From positions 71,691,482-71,755,481 of the forward strand of contig CM070562.1 of assembly GCA_036346405.1 (NCBI GenBank): a stretch of DNA of 64,000 nt, read 5' to 3'. The DNA is from Phyllostachys edulis (lineage: Eukaryota; Streptophyta; Magnoliopsida; Poales; Poaceae). The notes beneath the pieces were generated by a model. That model saw only the letters and a program-made list of their open reading frames with translations, did no database searches and was not told the DNA's origin. Made by a program: the position numbers and the translations under genes. The first letter of the stretch is position 1. Every line of letters starts with the position of its first letter. This document shows, in pieces, positions 22,530-35,452 of this stretch.

Positions 22530-23785
22530 CACTATTACAAAAAGGTCAATACTGGACGCCTCATCACAGACGGTTGACCAAAACCGTCTGTATTACATAC
22601 AATCACGAGCGGTTTTGGTTTAGCGACCGCTCAGGTTATTGGTCTGCGCTAAAACCGCTCGTGAAGAAGTAATATCATAGACGGTTCGTGTTAAAACCGT
22701 CGTGAAGTATCACGACGGTTCAAACAAGAACCGTTCGTGATATTTAGTAGTATCACGACGGTTCTTGTTCAAGCATCGCTCGTGATACTTCACGACGGTT
22801 TTCAACACGAACCGCTGTGACTTTCCATCCTCATCACGCACGGTTCGTGTTGAAAACCGTCAGGAAGTATCACGCATTTGCATCAACAAGAACCGCTCGT
22901 GATACTACTAAATATCACGAACGGTTCTTGTTCGTAACCGCTCAGGATACTTCACGACGGTTTTCAACACGAACCGCTCAGTGACTTCCATCCTCATCAC
23001 AAACAGCTCGTGTTGAAAATCGTGAAGTATCACGAGCATTTACGAACAAGAACCGCTCGTGATACTACTAAATATCATAGACGGTTCTTGTTCAGAACCG
23101 TCTGTGAAACTTCATAGACGGTTTTCAACATGAACCATCTGTGACTTTCTGTCCTCATCAGAGAGTTAGTGATTGGAAGCCATGGTAAAATCAGAGAGTT
23201 AGTGATTTTAAGTCATGATAAAATCAGAGTGTTAGTGATTTGAAGCCATGGTAAAATCAGAGAGTTAGTGATTTGAAGCCATGGTAAAATCGGAGAGTTA
23301 GTGATTTGAAGCCATGGTAAAATCAGAGTGTTAGGCATTTCAATCCATAGTAAAATCAGAGTGTTAGTGATTTGAAGCCGTGGTAAAATCAGAGAGTTAG
23401 TGATTTCAAGTCATGGTAAAATCAGAGAGTTAATGATTGGAAGCCATGGTAAAATCAGAGAGTTAGTGATTTTAAGTCATGGTAAAATCAGAGTGTTAGT
23501 GATTTCAAGCCATGGTAAAATTTGTGAAAATAGACTATCACAGACGATTCTGAACAAGAACTGTCTGTGATAAGTAATTATCACGGACGATTACAACAAG
23601 AACCGCGTGATAAGTAATTATCACGCATGCTTCTTGTTCGTAACCGCCTATGATAGCTTTTTTCACGAGCGGTTCAAAACCGTTTGTGATGATCATGTCA
23701 TTACTGACCCATAAACTCAGACGGCTCACGAAACCGTCTGTAATGACGTTTTGAACCGCCTGTGAAGATCTTTTTTGTAGTAGTG
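22530..23785. mobile_element. Non-autonomous CACTA-type element with internal satellite
   Basis: The ends are CACTATTACAAAAA (left) and, in reverse complement, CACTACTACAAAAA (right), the usual CACTA terminal motif. A 3-bp duplication ACC flanks it at 22527-22529 and 23786-23788. Subterminal regions (22560-23150 and 23530-23770) consist of roughly 30-bp units of the type CACGAACGGTTCTTGTTC in alternating orientation. The middle is a 33-bp tandem array. No transposase is encoded. Confidence 0.85.
23159..23521 (+). repeat. 33-bp tandem repeat, 11 units
   Basis: Eleven units of 33 bp (TCAGAGAGTTAGTGATTTGA then AGCCATGGTAAAA) follow head to tail with a few substitutions each. The array fills the centre of the CACTA-type element. 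Confidence 0.9.
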
Positions 23786-25036
23786 ACCCCTGTCACACCC
23801 CTGTTTCGCAACTACTCTATCACACAAGAGCAGTTACCTGTCCAGTAGATATTCAATTGGGAGAGCAGTGTACTAAGCCAAGGAGTAATGACCACACTTG
23901 TGGTTGAGCGGTTTTCCGTGTCGGTCACTTGGCACAAGGTTCTTGTCCTTACCTGTCTCTAGTGAGGAAATGGACCAACACCAACTCGTGGTTGTCCATC
24001 CTCACCTTCAACTCACTTTTTAACATAAGTCTATTGGATTGTCCAACTTTCTGGACACAACCCTCAACTCTCCACCAAAACCATTGGCAAACCACCAATA
24101 CTCTTTCAGGATTTGTAAACACATGTGATAAAGCTGCTTATATAGCTAATATTTTATGTGAACTTGTCAAGGTGAATATGGTTTACAATGGGTTTTAACC
24201 TTTGTGAAGGTGAACATGGCCTACAAGTGCTAGGTGGGTTTGTATGTGGGGTAATAGGATTTATCTAAATATCATGTCATTTAAAAGTATTATTTTAGTG
24301 GCGGGGGTGAGTGGTGCAGTGAGCACCACCAAGGTAAGGGCTTTCCATTTTGGGGGGTTTTGAGGGGTAGGGGAGATGCGGAGGTGGGACGGCAGCGGCC
24401 ATGGCCCACGATCGAGGCAGTGCGGCGGCGCGTCAGTGGGGTTTGGGTAGGGCAAGGTGGGGGAAGAGAGCGGAGGGGTGAGGGGAAGCTTATCGAGGAC
24501 TCAAATGGGAGGTTGGGTGGGTAGAGGCGGTGAATCAGCTTCGGCTCTCTGAGGAAGAAGAAGCGTCGGCTCACCGAGGAAGAAGAAGCGGGCGACGACG
24601 AAATCCGAGCGGATTGCCGGCGCTGGGAGGTCTGGAGGTAGAAGGGAGGTGGTGGGGTGAGAGGTGGTGATGAAGGCAAGCCCTAGGGCAGCTTTTATAG
24701 CCAAGGGGAGGCGGTGGCGCTAGTACGGTGGCAGTAACGGGGAGGCGGTAGGAGCAGCTGGCGGCAACGTGGTTGGCTGGGTGTGGTTGGGCGGTGCCGG
24801 GCGGGGCGAGGTGGCAGGGGAGGTGACGGTGGGGATTCGCGCTGCATTGAAGAGGGGGCGAGGTGGCGGCTGACGGTAGTGGTGCCGAGGGTGATGGCGT
24901 CGGGGAGGTGACATGGGGGTGGTGACGCGGGGAGGGAGAAAGGGGGGTGGCGCCCGGGAGAGGAAGACGCCTTCGGCTGAGAGAAAACGGGAAGGCCCAA
25001 AGTAGAAAGCGGACTGGAGCTGAGAATTGCCTAATT

Positions 25037-25105
25037 GTGTAAGTTTTGAATTTCAAACCGAAAAACTTCAAAATTTTTGAAAACTTGAAATTTTGGTTTG
25101 TTTCA
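25037..25105. repeat. AT-rich imperfect palindrome
   Basis: GAATTTCAAACCGAAAAACT and AACTTGAAATTTTGGTTTG, with CAAAATTTTTG between them, form a stem-loop of about 50 nt. Confidence 0.5.
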
Positions 25106-25439
25106 GTTCCATTCTTACAGACAGCTTCAGCTCTAGTCAACCAAGCAAGTAGTTCTACATCAACATGTACCAGTTTTTGTATACATGTTGTATTAGTACT
25201 GTAGACCCCACTATATAGTACCTTAATCCTTTTGTAACTCCTGTCACTTGCTATGTAGATATTCCTGTCCCAGCTACAGTCTTCGCTACTACACTCATTT
25301 CTTTTTAGATAATGGAAGAGAAAACTCTCAGCCTCTGTATCAAGAATGCACATAGCCTAGTTTATTACAAAGTTCCAAGATAAAAAAATAACCATAAAGT
25401 TGAAAGTGGCTCGAAGCCTGACAATCAAAAGACGACTGA

Positions 25440-25710
25440 ACTTTAAATTCAATCATTACAAATCCTGTGACTAAATCGCCACCCAGGGTTGTTGAAGATT
25501 TGCTTCGTCATATACTCCAACCTGGCGCTTCCACTCAACATGGATTCCTTCTAGGTCGGTTTCTGCATACTTGCCCACACCCTTATCCATTGCCCACTCA
25601 GTAAAATAACATGCAAGGGATTAGTGATAACCTTTTTATAAAAAACCGCATCATTCCGACATAACCAAATAGACCAATATAAGTCATCGGCTCCCACAAG
25701 GAGTTATGAT
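25440..25710 (-). pseudogene. Possible LINE reverse-transcriptase C-terminal fragment
   Basis: The minus-strand frames hold LYWSIWLCRNDAVFYKK and, further on, PGWRFSHRI separated by about 60 residues. This resembles the 3' tail (zf-RVT region) of plant L1-type elements, where an IWLCRND-like block is common. Stops and a frameshift interrupt it. An alternative is an unrelated degraded host exon. Confidence 0.3.
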
Positions 25711-26055
25711 TTTAAAGTTTTTGGAATACTACACTCATTACTAGCCACGCCTTAGAATCTTAATCCTTGCATTCAACAAGATATACCACGTATGCCAGGC
25801 ATGTTAGTTACTACTTAAAATATACCTTCCAGTTGCATATATGCTCAAATATGTACTCAACATTCATCCTTCTACAAATCACTCAAAGACGCAGAACGTG
25901 ACAAATTTCACAGGGGAGAGAATAAAAAACTAACTGGTTTAGAAACCGCACGAAGATAACGCCCACCAAGCACGGCTAAAAGAGACGCTTTCAAATAATA
26001 CACGAATGTATCCGCGCCAGTTGGGGTGGATGAGCTTCTAGTCTTTGTAAATCTT

Positions 26056-27440
26056 AAAATGTTTAGTGCTTCATATTTTGACTTAAGTAAATACATATAA
26101 CAATACTTAATCGTATCATCTATAAAACTGAAGAAACATCATTTGCCACCTTTTGATATTATGTCATTCATCTCACATAAATCAGAATGGACTAGCTCAA
26201 ATGGTAAAGTGTTATATCCTTCAACACTATGAAAAGGTTTTTGGGACTACTTTGCTTGCACACACACCTCGCACTTAGGGCCATTCTCATACTTATAATC
26301 AAGAATTAAACTCATTTTGCTTAACTGCACAATGGCTTCAAAGTTAACATGACATAATCTAGAGTGTCAAACATCATAAATTTTATTACAATGGAATACA
26401 TTAAAATTATTACATCATTAAAATTAAGAAAAGACAAGCAGAACATACCTCCGTTGTCATAGCCTTTACCCACAAAATTATCAAATTTGGTCAACACGAT
26501 CTTATTGGACTAAAAAACAAGCTTTATTCATTGCCTGCACAGTATAGACCCACTCATCAGATTGCGGGTCATTGCATGCACGTACAACACGTCCTTTAGG
26601 ATGAGCATCTTGCCAGAAGTGAGCTTCAGGCGGACCTATCCAATCTCACGTACTGTAGCAGTGACACCGTTTCCCATCAGAACAGAGCCACACCTTCACC
26701 CTGAAATGAAGACAAACAAGATCGATCAGCACATATAAGTCTAGTTGCACCTGTATTAATACACCAATCAAATGATGGACTTGTCATAAAGGCCTAAGGT
26801 ACATACCCATATGAACCGGGACCAGTCAGAGCAGCATTTGCTTCAACCTTATGGCCTATATGTTGACAAGGAGAATGACATTTGTCTTTACGATCGTGGC
26901 ATTTGCTGGTTTTATGACCGATCACCCCACAAACAAAACAAACAAAACCCTGATTCTTCTTCATCATTTTCTTGCCTTTGGGCTTGTTATGGGGTTGTTT
27001 CTTGAATTTCTGCTTTCCACTGCCTCCTAAACTCTTGGTCTCCATTTGATAAGCTTGGACTTGGGTCTTTCCTTCACCATCACTGACAGTTCGGTGAGAG
27101 TCAGGAGCTCCTTTATATGTTGGTGAGCAGTCACAAAGTCACACCACGAAAGTGGCAACTTGGCCAAGATAACATTCACTTGAAACCTTTCAGGTAAGGG
27201 GAAGTCCTACTGACTAAGGCCACGTACATAGAGTTGAAACTCATGGAACTTCTCCATCATAGACCGCCCCCTCAACCATCTCAAAGTTCAAGTAATTAGC
27301 AGTGATAAAGGATTCATTTTCATTACCCCTAAGAGTACTTCTCATCAAGTTAATCCCAAAGTTTCTTGGCCTCTTTGAAGTTAACATAGAGTTTTTGGCT
27401 CATTTGATATTGTTTGGTGCTGGAATAGTAAAAATAGCTC
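26056..27440 (-). pseudogene. Copia-type gag-protease-integrase N-terminal fragment
   Basis: Read on the minus strand from about 27420, the gag part includes EKFHEFQLYVRGL. A CCHC zinc knuckle CFVCGVIGHKTSKC (CX2CX4HX4C) lies near 26913-26954. Downstream is a GAG-pre-integrase zinc domain with HSRLCHVN (26342-26365) and CEVCVQAK (26262-26285), then the start of the integrase core (FIDD..MYLLKSKYEALN) ending near 26056. A tryptophan codon before HSRLCHVN is a stop, and other stops follow. The rest of the integrase lies at 19560-20094, so about 6 kb of insert splits the element. No Copia LTRs were recognised. Confidence 0.75.
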
Positions 27441-27901
27441 CCCTCCCCCCACTGGAGAGAAAAAGGAAAAAATGGAACCGCAGACACGCCAGTAAGCGAC
27501 ACGTGCCCCCATCGCTTGGCAGGCGGTCTACCGTGTACCCTCCGCGCGGTAGGTGGGCAGGCCACCTGTTGTAGGGGGGGGGGCGGGGCAGGTGGCGCGT
27601 ATCGTCTGTCGGCGCGTCCGTGGTGCCATTTTTGATAATTCGTTCGCCCGGGGGGGAGGGAGGTTGTTATTTTTGCTACATGTCGAACAACCGGTTAATG
27701 TTGAATTATTTGCATCCTCCCACCGTGCCATAGGTGCGGTTTCCAATGAGAACGTAGGAGATTCCCAAATGACCCAAAATAATTTGAGGTTAGTCGGCCA
27801 CAACCTAATCTTTGTCTGCGAACGCTTAGAGTTGACACCGTAAAAAACCTCTGGCTTAACGACGTCAAAGATGAGGCCATTTCTTGAAATACAGGCTTTA
27901 T
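27441..27901. other. Unassigned segment between Copia gag and gypsy element
   Basis: A GC-rich block at 27440-27660 with runs of G or C is followed by moderately AT-rich sequence. No recognised feature. The last five bases before the gypsy LTR, AGATT (27902-27906), are its target duplication. Confidence 0.4.
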
Positions 27902-27906
27902 AGATT

Positions 27907-28635
27907 TGTCGGTGTTTTAGAACCGAACTTACGTAAAGATTGTTTGATTCGGGGGGTCTCCTAGAATGAAATCACGCAGAGAGATTGACACAGGGATTTT
28001 TATCTGAGTTCAGCCTTCTCTGGAGAATAATAACCCTACTCCTGTGTGTATGGTATTGAGTGTATTACGAACAATCGGGGAAAAACTTCGAGACTATTAC
28101 AGATGATAGTGCTTGTATTTCTCATCGCCTTTCCTCTCTCGATTCGCCTTTATATAGTGCGTGAAGGAGGCGGTTTCTCCAGTGAAGCGGCGCCTCATCA
28201 CATCCTGTAACGGGCGCTCGTTGGTAGTAATCACCGGCGTATTAACTCCTCCACGTCACCTAACAGCTATATACCAGAGATAATGGAGCATTACGTGCTA
28301 TTACTTGGCAGAGTAACAGCGTATGATGACTGTTTGAATCCCTTAATCAATTAAACCTACTTGTCTGTAGGTTTAATTGATCATAAGGTGGTCATAGCTG
28401 ACCTAGTCGTAGAAGAACCTACGACTATAAGGTAGTCGTAGCAAGACTTACGACTATGGGGTAGTCGTAGCATAACTTACGACTATGGGGGTGGTCGTAG
28501 AAGAACTTACGACTATCCAGTAGGCTCTTCCCTTATAACATTTAAGGGGTATACTTAGGGACCATATGACGTCATATTTACTTGGTTAAGGAGTTATAGA
28601 TAAAAGATAAAATGAGGATTATTATATCCTCGTCA
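27907..28635 (-). mobile_element. 3' LTR of the Tat-type element
   Basis: On the + strand it reads TGTCGGTG..CTCGTCA. A TATA-like CTATATAAAGG (minus) lies near 28150. Four GTCGTA..TACGAC hairpins lie at 28408-28515. It is preceded on the minus strand by the polypurine tract. Confidence 0.9.
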
Positions 28636-28650
28636 TCTAGCCCCCCAGCT
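28636..28650 (-). other. Polypurine tract
   Basis: The minus strand reads AAGCTGGGGGGCTAGA immediately before the 3' LTR. The same tract precedes the partial LTR at 9806. It is the expected plus-strand priming site for reverse transcription. Confidence 0.8.
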
Positions 28651-29187
28651 TCAAGTGAAAGCAACTTACTTGGTTAAGGAGTTATAGTTGGTCTTACGAC
28701 CACGAGAGGGTCGTAGAAAGATAGTCGAAGGAAAAACTCTTCGACATTAGTGTACTACTTTGACCAGAAGTATGCTTGGTCAAGAAAATTACTTACGGCT
28801 ATCAAATAGTCGTAGAACATTTCTACGATCACGAGGTGGTCGTAGCATGGTGATCGGAAGACAAACCTTTCCGATTGACATTTCCTTTGGTTAAAAAGAA
28901 TCTAACCACGGAAGTAATTTCATTTGAGGTGTAAAAGCAAACCTGATTTTCTCGAACAGACACGTTGTGGAATTTCAAACGACACCCGTTAGCCTGTCCG
29001 TTGGAGTGGTTCCCGAGACGGTGGGAACCTTTGGAATACCACGCCTCCGGCCCAAGGCACGCGGTTATAAATACTTACCGGGGGTAAGACTTAGGGTTCA
29101 CACTTTTCCTCAAATCATCCCATTGTTCATCAAGTTCTTGTCTTCTCCGCCACCAACTCAATCAAGAATCTCCCCCTTCTGAGATAA
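28651..29187 (+). promoter_or_regulatory. Promoter and leader of the antisense gene, TATA box at 29066-29073
   Basis: GCGGTTATAAATA (29062-29073) lies 115 bp upstream of the ATG at 29188. The homologous element on the left has GCGGTTATAAAAA at the matching place. Upstream, 28690-28860 holds further TACGAC/GTCGTA inverted repeats. The promoter lies inside the retrotransposon, next to the 3' LTR, and directs transcription opposite to gag-pol. Confidence 0.55.
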
Positions 29188-31669
29188 ATGGCCGGGAGGG
29201 TCTCCGAGTGGGCTGAGTCGGAGATGGATACGGCGAAGATGCAAGCCCTTGTCAACGCTGGGAAGATTCCAGAGAGAGTTCTCGTGGAGTGGTTCCCGAC
29301 GAACAAGCAGCAATGGCCGTCGGGGGAGGATGGACAAATTCCCGTCTTCCAGGTGTACTGTGAGTGTGGTCTACGATTGCCTGCTCACCCCTTTCTTACA
29401 CTTATACTCGAGTATTTTGAGGTGGAATTGGTGAACCTTGGTCCCAATTCCATCACAATGCTGAGCGTATTTGTGTATCTCTGAGGCGTGCACAGGAATT
29501 CCAGCGGACCTTGAGCTCTTCGGTATTTCTACTGGAATGGCTCGACAAAATCGGAATAGCCTAAGTCGTGGTCCAAGCTCCATGACGGAAGTCGAGGAGT
29601 ACATCCAGATGTTCACCAGTCCTCGTGGCGGGATGGAGGAAGAGGTGGTTTCTTTGGAAAGTCACCTCCAAAGATGTACTTTACCTTCGAGGAAGGTCAC
29701 GAAAAAAATCTTCGTGGGATTCGACTCCCCAAGATATCGGTCAATTGCCCCTATATTCAAGCTATTAAGGATTTGAAAGAAGGGGTTGATGGATGGCATG
29801 TGGTGAAGGATTTCATCACACGTTGAATTAGCCCTTTGAAGAAACGAGTACCTCCTATGTGGAAGTACATGGGGCCAAAAGACCCGACCAGGGACTACGA
29901 TGAGGGTAAGTAGTTTTTCAACTTAACTCTCAGTTTGGTCTTCTTCAGAATTATCCAATCGAGTATCTTTATCTGTTTTATACAGATCTTTCACAGGCAG
30001 AGATTGACGTTCGAGTTAAACTCGTTTGTGAGAAGCCCCCGCCACCTGGAATGGCGGTTCCTCAAATCCTTGCAGTTTTGTCCGCAGAGGAAAAGGTTGA
30101 GCACCTAAAGGTAATCAAAAGCTGATTTTATCCTTAGGACTTTATAGTCGTAGAAAGAACTTACGACTAGGTAGTGATCGTAGAAAATCTTACAATCAGG
30201 CACATGTCATAGAAAAGCTTACGACTAGGTACTGGTCGTAGAAAAACTTACGACTGGTCATTGATTCTTCTTTTTCTATTTTTCTTTACAGAAAGTAGGC
30301 ATGGAAAACCACCGGGATGACGAAGAGGTCGAACTGATGACCATTGGCGCAGGGGCGATAGTGGACAAAGACTCAGCTCCCCCAAGTAAAAAGCGTCGAC
30401 TTTCAAAAGTCGTCGACAAGGGAGGATCAAGCTCAAGTCCCCTCGTTTCAACAAGGCCTCGTTAAGGTCTGCGGCACGCATAGTCGAAAGCGTAAATCAA
30501 GTCGAAACAAGCAAGTCAAGGAGGATGAAGAACCTCTTATCGCAAGATCCGTAAGACCAAGGACATGACCACAAAGAAGAGCTAAGATCAAGCGATTGGT
30601 ACCGAGGAGGCCGTGGAGGTTGAAGAACCTCTTAGGCGCAAAGCCCACAAGGCCAAGGTACCTTTTTATTATGATGATAAAGCTTTCACAGTTTCTGCCA
30701 CTTCTAGTTTTGTCAAGCAACTAGAAAAAGAGAACTGGAAGGAGTTTATATCTTTTGTGAAGGACAACGCTGATCCAGTCCCTATTGTTGAGGGTAGCGC
30801 TGCTCTTGGAGTGGTCGAGACCGTTCTCGGCCCTCCGGAAAGTCAGGAGACCAGAGAGATGGTCCCTGTTCAAGATCTACGACCAGACGTGGTCGTGGCC
30901 GAGCCTATTCCCCAACTTGAGCTACGACCAGACGTGGTCGTAGCAAAGAAGTCGAAGAACCCTTCCATCGGGAAGATCAAGTCCAGGATGCAGAGGTATG
31001 TGAAACAGGCTAAAGTGTAAGAACATCATTTACCTTTTGCTTTTCACAATTTGACTTGCTATCTTTTTGTTTGTTTTAGCTCGACTTCTTCAGTCCCCGA
31101 GGTGGCTGTAACATCCCAACTGTATAAACAGGGTTTGTTCAAGTATAAGTATATGTGTAGAAATTAAAACTTTTTCTCACATCTTGAAAACCCCTAATCT
31201 CTCCTGTGATTCTAGTCCAAGAGTTGTGTAATCCAAAAACACAAGCTCTTGTTGACCAAAGTCAAGTTCCTTTTTCCAATTGTCACAAATCTTGTGCCAA
31301 ACATTTGGAAAACCTTTTCCTTGGTCCTAAAACTGAGGTGGGACCCCTCTGAAAAATATCACAAGTTGTAAAACTTGTTTGATAAATTTTGGACGTAAAC
31401 CAAGTCCTTGAACAACCTTCGTGAATTTCCTGAGAAAAATGCATTGCATAATAACCTCTGGAAATTTTATGTAAGGTTAATCTTAATGTCAGCAAGCTCC
31501 AGTTAAAATTGCATAATTTTTGGAGTTGTTTTGCTATCCCAAACAATGTTTCAAAGTCTCACTGTTTTATAACTCATTTCAACATGCACTGCTGTTTGGC
31601 CGAGCCACCTTTTCATTTTGGGTTGAACCCAACCAAGTCCGGCTCAACAGACCTCCATTTCCACCTTGA

Positions 31670-32350
31670 TGAGGTCGTGGCCGTTGGATTCAAATCCTCT
31701 GACCACGACCTCCTCCTAAACCATCACCGCCAGACCTCCCCACCTCATCGTCTCTTGGCACGGATCAAAATCCACGGCCCGACCTCTCCTTAGATATCTA
31801 GCGCCGTGTCCTCCCACCTTGTTGAGGTCGTAGCCGTTGGATTCAATCCAAAGGCCACGACCTCCTCCTCAAACATTCACAAAGGAGGTCCTCCCACCTA
31901 CTTGAGGTCACATGACCCTTGGATCAAAGATCCATGGCCATGACCTCCCTCTCTGTCAAAATCCTTGAGACCTCCCACCTTGTTGAGGTCGTGGCCGCTG
32001 GATTCAGATCCAAAGGCCACGACCTCAGCCGCAATTCATCGCAGCCCAGACCTCCCCATCTCATGTTGTGCACCGTTGGATTTAAAATCCACGGTCACGA
32101 CCTCCTCCTACCTCGTCTTGCGATCCGACCTCCCAAGACGTGAGATCGTGGCCCTTAGATTTAAATCCAAAGGCCATGACCTCCCCTCGAGTTCGAAGTT
32201 CGTGTGCGGTTAAGACCTCACAGAGGTCCGCACTGCTGATTGAGATCCAACGCTTTGGACCTCTGTCCCTTTTCCACGCAAGATTCAAGATTATGGAAAT
32301 CGGAGGCCACGACCTCCCTTTCCAAATCGTGTGGCTGGGACCTCCTCCCA
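31670..32350. repeat. GAGGTCGTGGCC..GGCCACGACCTC hairpin repeats
   Basis: At least five units of about 45-50 bp have arms of 10-12 bp (for example near 31673-31712, 31824-31866 and 31984-32026). Their loops hold a second small palindrome of the type TTGGATTCAAATCCAA. Spacing is 100-160 bp. Single GACCTCC words continue to about 33840. Confidence 0.75.
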
Positions 32351-35300
32351 CCACTTAAAACATAACGGTTCAAACTTAAAATCCGAGGGTTAGGACCTCC
32401 CCATCCACGTAATTCAGCGGTGGATGTGAGATCCCGTTCTTCTCCTACCTTAGCGCGCGTGCGAGCCATGGCGATGAGCAAAGTCGAGCCTTGTCACATC
32501 CAACGGCTCAGGCTGGGGCATTAAATGCATGTCAGTGCTTTTCCGCCCCTAGCCCACGCCCTGTCTCAACCTACCCTGTCCCATCAATCGTGTCCAAGCT
32601 CAGGACCTCCCATGGACCTCCCCATGGGCTAAGCTCACCATGAGCTTAACCCATGGTGCAGGACCTCTGTGCCATTGGTATAAGTTCCTCGAGCTCCCCT
32701 TTGGCTTCTTTTACACACTTGGAGCTTGCCATGCAGGTGCTTGGTGAGCTCCTACCTCCATGACCTCCCTCTTGGCCGCTGTCGAGAAGCTTGGAGCCCT
32801 TGGTGAAGGCTTGCTCCAAAGGCTCCCTCTCAACCTCTTGCTCAATTAAGCTCCCCAAAATCTCTGAGTTGAACCTAACTCATTGTTAGGTTGACCTTTT
32901 CAGAGGGGCTAGTGGAGCTTGAAGCTTGGAGTTGGAGCTTGGGCTTGAAGCAATGGAGCTTCCCATCTTCTCCAACTCGGGCCATCACCATCCTCGACCT
33001 CCCGGCATCGTTAGGACCTCCGTGTACTCCTGATAGTCCTAGGCGCCGGGCACCGCATGTATGATGTCGCGGAGCTTTTGTTTGGGCACCCGCTGAATGT
33101 CGCCATGAGCTTTTCTTTTCAAATCGTCTTTTTGGCCGTGCTTGTCGTCGTGGTCATCTCGGCTCGCCCGGCGTTTAAAACGCCGCCGCCGTCGAGTGAT
33201 CCCAATGTGTGCGAACGCTATTGCGCACACATTGGTGCCATTGGATAATTCTTCTTGGCGAGGTCCGCATCGCCGCATTGGCCACGTCTTTGCGGGAAGG
33301 TTTTGTCGAACGGGCGTCCAAAGCGTCGCCGCTAAGACGAAGATCCTCCCTTCAATGTGCTAATCATTGGCCAATCTCATTAATCATTGGTTTCACCATT
33401 ACTGCTCTTAACCCTGTCCCCTTTTGCGCGCATTTAAGATCCCTTGCGTGCGGACCTCCTTGTTATCCCGCGCGCATTAACTATGTCCGTGCGTGCGCGC
33501 AAGCGCGTGGTCGCGAGCTCTGGGACGTCCATGACCTCCTCGAGGAGATCCGGGCGTCCAAGACCTCCCTGCGATCGTGGCCGTCCGCACCTCCCCGGAG
33601 GTGCTGTGATGTTTAGACCTCGCGTGGACCTCCTCGAGGTCATCTCTGCGCTTATGTCCTCCCCGTTTGATCGCAACCGTTGAGGACCTCCCTCCCGTGT
33701 TGTGGCCCGTTGGATGTGCCATCAACGGCCACGACCTCCCCTCACCTCGCACATGCGCGCTGCTAGGAGGTCTATGACCTCTGGACCTCTTGAGCACGTG
33801 TGTGCTGTTCACCTGGGAGGTCTGAGCCGTTAGATTTAAGATCTGTGGCTCACTTCCTCCCTTGTATTTCTGGTTTTTAGAACTTCAAGTGAACTGTTAT
33901 TTTAGCCAACTGAAAAAGGTAATAACTTCAAATTTTCATATCTAATTCATTCTAAATCCAAATGAGGTCATTCAAATTGTGTTAGCTCTGTCTTGAACTT
34001 GACTTTAATCCTAAAATGATTGTAAGTTGAGTTCAGCTTCAGAGCACAGTTTTGCCATTAGATTTTAAAACTCACTTTAAATATACACTCAAATTAATGC
34101 TTAACTTGTAAAATACATAACTAATGCTCTGTAGATTATTTTTGAGTGAGACCAACTTTGTTGGTTTCCTCTATTAATGAACTCCCTGTGAAAATTAGTT
34201 TTGCGCATGTTGCTATTATAAAAATGAGGACTTGTGCATTATAATTTTGTTCAAGTTCTTGTTTTTGAAAAGTTGTAGAAGGTGCATAATAGCTCCAAAT
34301 GAGGTGAACTCAATTGTGTTATTCATCTCATGAGGTGCTGGTTTTACAGTAAAATCTCAGTATCACCACCACTCTAGAAAATGTTGCCTCATAATTAAAT
34401 TAGTGAATAGTGCAGTTTGGTGTTTTAGAAATTTGAGCAGAATTGTTTTGCTCATAACTTTTGCATTGAGAATCCAAATCAATTGGTTCTTGTTGCAAAA
34501 TTCCCTAAAAATCATCCTCCTGCTGCTGTAGAAATTTCAGAGTATTTAGAGTTCGTTTGCTGTGCTGTCCTTGATTACTTTCATCGTTCTTATCGGTTCT
34601 TTATCGCTTTTCCGTTAGGTTTCGACATTTGTGGTAATCCCGAGAGTAACCCTCTGCCACAACTTGAGCAATAGCAACAAGGCAAGCAGTTTGATCATAT
34701 CCCCTCTAACGTCCCATTACTTTAAAGGTTAATATATTGTTTTACTTCTATGTATGCATGCTACTTTGTGTTAAATGTCGCTAGTAATCCTATAGTTGCA
34801 TAATCTGTAGGAGTTGTTTATCCTCTACTACCAATGAGCCTAGGTTATTTGCTGTGGTTTGAGCTCGTTGGATGAGCTCTTATCACTTAGTAGTTGCGTT
34901 TTCTACTGCTTAGACATGCTTAGTAACGGTAGTAATGGGCGATCATCGACTTAGTCGATGGTCTTGATCACACAAGTCTAATTATTACTCCTATATGTCC
35001 AGCACTTGTGCTTTGATTCATTTGTAAAATCAAAAACTGAAAATAAAAGATTGATTTAGACTTGGGCATATTGGATGGATGGTGCGGTTTTTGGAATGTG
35101 GTGGTATGCCTGGGTCCCTATGGACCGAGTTACTTGGGTCACTAAGCCAAGCGCTTTTGCGTACTAACCACACGAGGGGTATATGGAGCCCTTCTTGACT
35201 AAGTACTTTGGGCGATGCTAATTGGGGTCGCTTTCGGTTGGTGTGTTTTAAAGATAAAATGTGTGTGTGTGTGGTGTGGGAATGGAGCAAGCGAATCGGT

Positions 35301-35452
35301 TAGGTCAGTCTATTGTGTCCTTATCCCCTGGGTTGTCTTGGTCGAATTAGCATTGTCCATTGGAAATGTCTCGAGGACTTAGCCGTGCCAAGCATACCTT
35401 TGGTAGTGTGCTTAAAGGAAAGGCGGTCTGACGTGTGGGTACATTGGTACAC

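Larger units (their letters stand above)
21629..25100 (-). mobile_element. Family T element (copy 4), split by a CACTA-type element
   Basis: The minus-strand 3' end reads ..GAGGCTGTTACA at 21629. The hairpin module lies at 21978-22284. A TATA box GGCTATAAAAGC (minus) is at about 24693. The 5' end was not located; TATA position and composition put it near 25100-25370. A 1256-bp CACTA-type element interrupts it at 22530-23785. GC-rich sequence at 24300-24970 corresponds to the stretch around and downstream of the TATA box. Confidence 0.5.

Noticed and set aside
23159..23521. CRISPR-like regular 33-bp repeats
   Set aside because: The units are contiguous with no unique spacers, lie in a plant CACTA-type element, and no cas genes are present. 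The same holds for the 61-bp (19181-19552) and 27-bp (62598-62693) arrays.
24501..25353. 260-residue proline-rich open frame on the minus strand
   Set aside because: It spans the U3/TATA region of a T element and is made of low-complexity proline, serine and histidine runs; treated as chance open frame.
33039..33812. Overlapping open frames inside T copy 5
   Set aside because: Composition follows GACCTCC repeats and short GC-rich words, with no family resemblance and no conservation in the other T elements.
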